Of a stretch of DNA of 36,577 bases, positions 35,725-36,577 are shown piece by piece. The stretch lies in the NCBI GenBank assembly GCA_029247845.1, contig JAQWKM010000071.1:1-36577 (forward strand). Direction: 5' to 3'. This DNA comes from Paracoccaceae bacterium (lineage in GTDB: Bacteria > Pseudomonadota > Alphaproteobacteria > Rhodobacterales > Rhodobacteraceae). The translations under genes were made by a program, and so were the position numbers. Within the stretch, counting starts at the first letter, position 1, and every line of letters begins with the position of its first letter. The notes under the pieces were generated by a model. It was not told where the DNA came from, did not search any database, and saw only the letters and a list, made by a program, of their open reading frames with translations.

Positions 35725-36530
35725 TGTGTGGTCCAGCCCAGGCAACTAAGACGCCATGTGTCGGACGCATACACATCAAGAATGCTGCCGTCACCTTCAC
35801 AGCTCCAGGTGGAAAGAAGATTGAAGCCCTAGCCCCCACCGATCTTGTGATCGAGCCTGGTTCGTTCATTTCGCTGATTGGCCCCTCGGGATGCGGCAAA
35901 TCCACACTCTTGAATGTAGTGGGTGGCTTCGTTCCGCTTTCGGAAGGATCCATCGAGTTGGACGATGTACCGGTCATGGGTATCAACCCAGATGTCGGTG
36001 TCGTGTTCCAGCAGTATGGTTTGTTCCCGTGGTTCACAGCACTTGGGAATGTTTTATTTGCTCTGAAACGCTTCAAGATTAGCAAAGAAGAACGTCTCGA
36101 CCGTGCTCATGCAGCACTGAAAGAGGTCGGCTTGGATGGGCGTGAAAGCACCTTTCCAGGTCAGTTATCTGGCGGCATGCGGCAACGGGTGGCACTCGCC
36201 CGGACGTTTGTGACTTCACCCAAAGTCCTTTTGATGGACGAGCCTTTCGGCGCGCTGGATGCACAAACCCGCGTGGTCATGCACGACATCCTTTTGCGGG
36301 TTTGGGATGCGCACAAGGCTACCGTCATCTTTGTCACGCACGACGTAGATGAGGCGCTGATCCTGTCGGATAAGGCGCACATCATGAGCGCAGGCCCCGG
36401 TCGGATCATTGAAACCATGGAAATCCCCCATGAGCGGCCACGCCACATCGACAATATTGATGAACAGTTCCTGAAGAACCGCAACCATATCATCAAGCTT
36501 CTGCGCCAACCTGGTGCAGAAAAACTCTAA
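35724..36530 (+). CDS. ABC transporter ATP-binding protein, NitT/TauT type
   Basis: A 268-aa ATPase. The ATG at 35724 overlaps the permease stop (TAATG) and is preferred over the track start. All motifs are intact: Walker A GPSGCGKST, Q-loop QQYGLFPW, signature LSGGMRQRVALA, Walker B VLLMDEPFGALDA and the switch His in FVTHDVDEA. The closest groups are SsuB/TauB/NrtD-like proteins, the normal partner of the preceding permease. Confidence 0.93.
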   Translation: MCGPAQATKTPCVGRIHIKNAAVTFTAPGGKKIEALAPTDLVIEPGSFISLIGPSGCGKSTLLNVVGGFVPLSEGSIELDDVPVMGINPDVGVVFQQYGLFPWFTALGNVLFALKRFKISKEERLDRAHAALKEVGLDGRESTFPGQLSGGMRQRVALARTFVTSPKVLLMDEPFGALDAQTRVVMHDILLRVWDAHKATVIFVTHDVDEALILSDKAHIMSAGPGRIIETMEIPHERPRHIDNIDEQFLKNRNHIIKLLRQPGAEKL

Positions 36531-36551
36531 CCTCTGAGAAAGGAGAAATAC

Positions 36552-36577
36552 ATGAAACACGCAATCAAAACTAGTTT
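36552..36577 (+). CDS. Start of a gene, probably the ABC substrate-binding protein (partial)
   Basis: Only MKHAIKTS and two further bases are visible before the window ends. AGGAG at 36541 supports the start. A basic N-terminus after an ATPase gene suggests the signal peptide of the periplasmic binding protein that the permease and ATPase need. The identity is inferred from position only. Confidence 0.5.

Overview
The window looks like a chromosomal segment from a marine alphaproteobacterium of the Rhodobacterales (Roseobacter-type), with a lower GC content than most of that group. The evidence is the COQ9-like gene beside rpsU, the DUF2794 protein, a DnaE2-type polymerase, and a dimethylglycine dehydrogenase / betaine-homocysteine methyltransferase operon. 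The organism is inferred from protein families, not from a marker gene.

Layout. 1-5.98 kb: end of a YtoQ-like gene; alanine dehydrogenase divergent from an Lrp/AsnC regulator; a small unknown protein; a proline-racemase-superfamily enzyme with Ser/Thr at the two catalytic positions; a PPK2 polyphosphate kinase; and a PLP-dependent threonine/serine dehydratase. 6.0-10.4 kb: a glutathione S-transferase pseudogene not in the ORF track, rpsU, a COQ9-like gene, a quinone oxidoreductase, a 58-aa protein and an MFS transporter. 10.4-17.7 kb: a minus-strand run of an XRE-cupin regulator, a LysE exporter, a short GFA-like fragment, a DMGDH-type oxidase, BHMT and a second DMGDH-type oxidase. This run would demethylate glycine betaine to dimethylglycine, sarcosine and glycine, feeding one-carbon units to folate and methyl groups to methionine. 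A cluster of TTCAC/GTGAA half-sites lies upstream of the regulator. 17.8-23.7 kb: an RluA-type pseudouridine synthase, a decayed gene of unknown function, DnaE2 lacking its usual C-terminal OB domain and with no imuA/imuB beside it, a 3-hydroxyacyl-CoA dehydrogenase-family enzyme and a DUF2794 protein.

23.8-29.9 kb is a urate degradation cluster: NCS2 purine permease, ureidoglycolate lyase, a PuuE allantoinase-OHCU decarboxylase fusion, HIU hydrolase, a LysR regulator and membrane urate oxidase PuuD. It runs urate -> 5-hydroxyisourate -> OHCU -> allantoin -> allantoate, then ureidoglycolate -> glyoxylate + urea; the allantoate step is not encoded here. Two of its intergenic regions share an 18/20 identical 20-mer that is a good operator candidate.

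29.9-36.6 kb is accessory in character. tRNA-Gly(TCC) is followed by a tyrosine-integrase remnant and a TPR-protein pseudogene, both broken by in-frame stops. Then come a DMT exporter, a LysR regulator, an AtzA/TrzN-like amidohydrolase and a NitT/TauT-type ABC transporter whose binding-protein gene runs off the right edge. This last set looks like uptake and hydrolysis of one small N-containing compound, which I cannot identify. I found no CRISPR array, intact prophage, intact transposase or clear new defence system.
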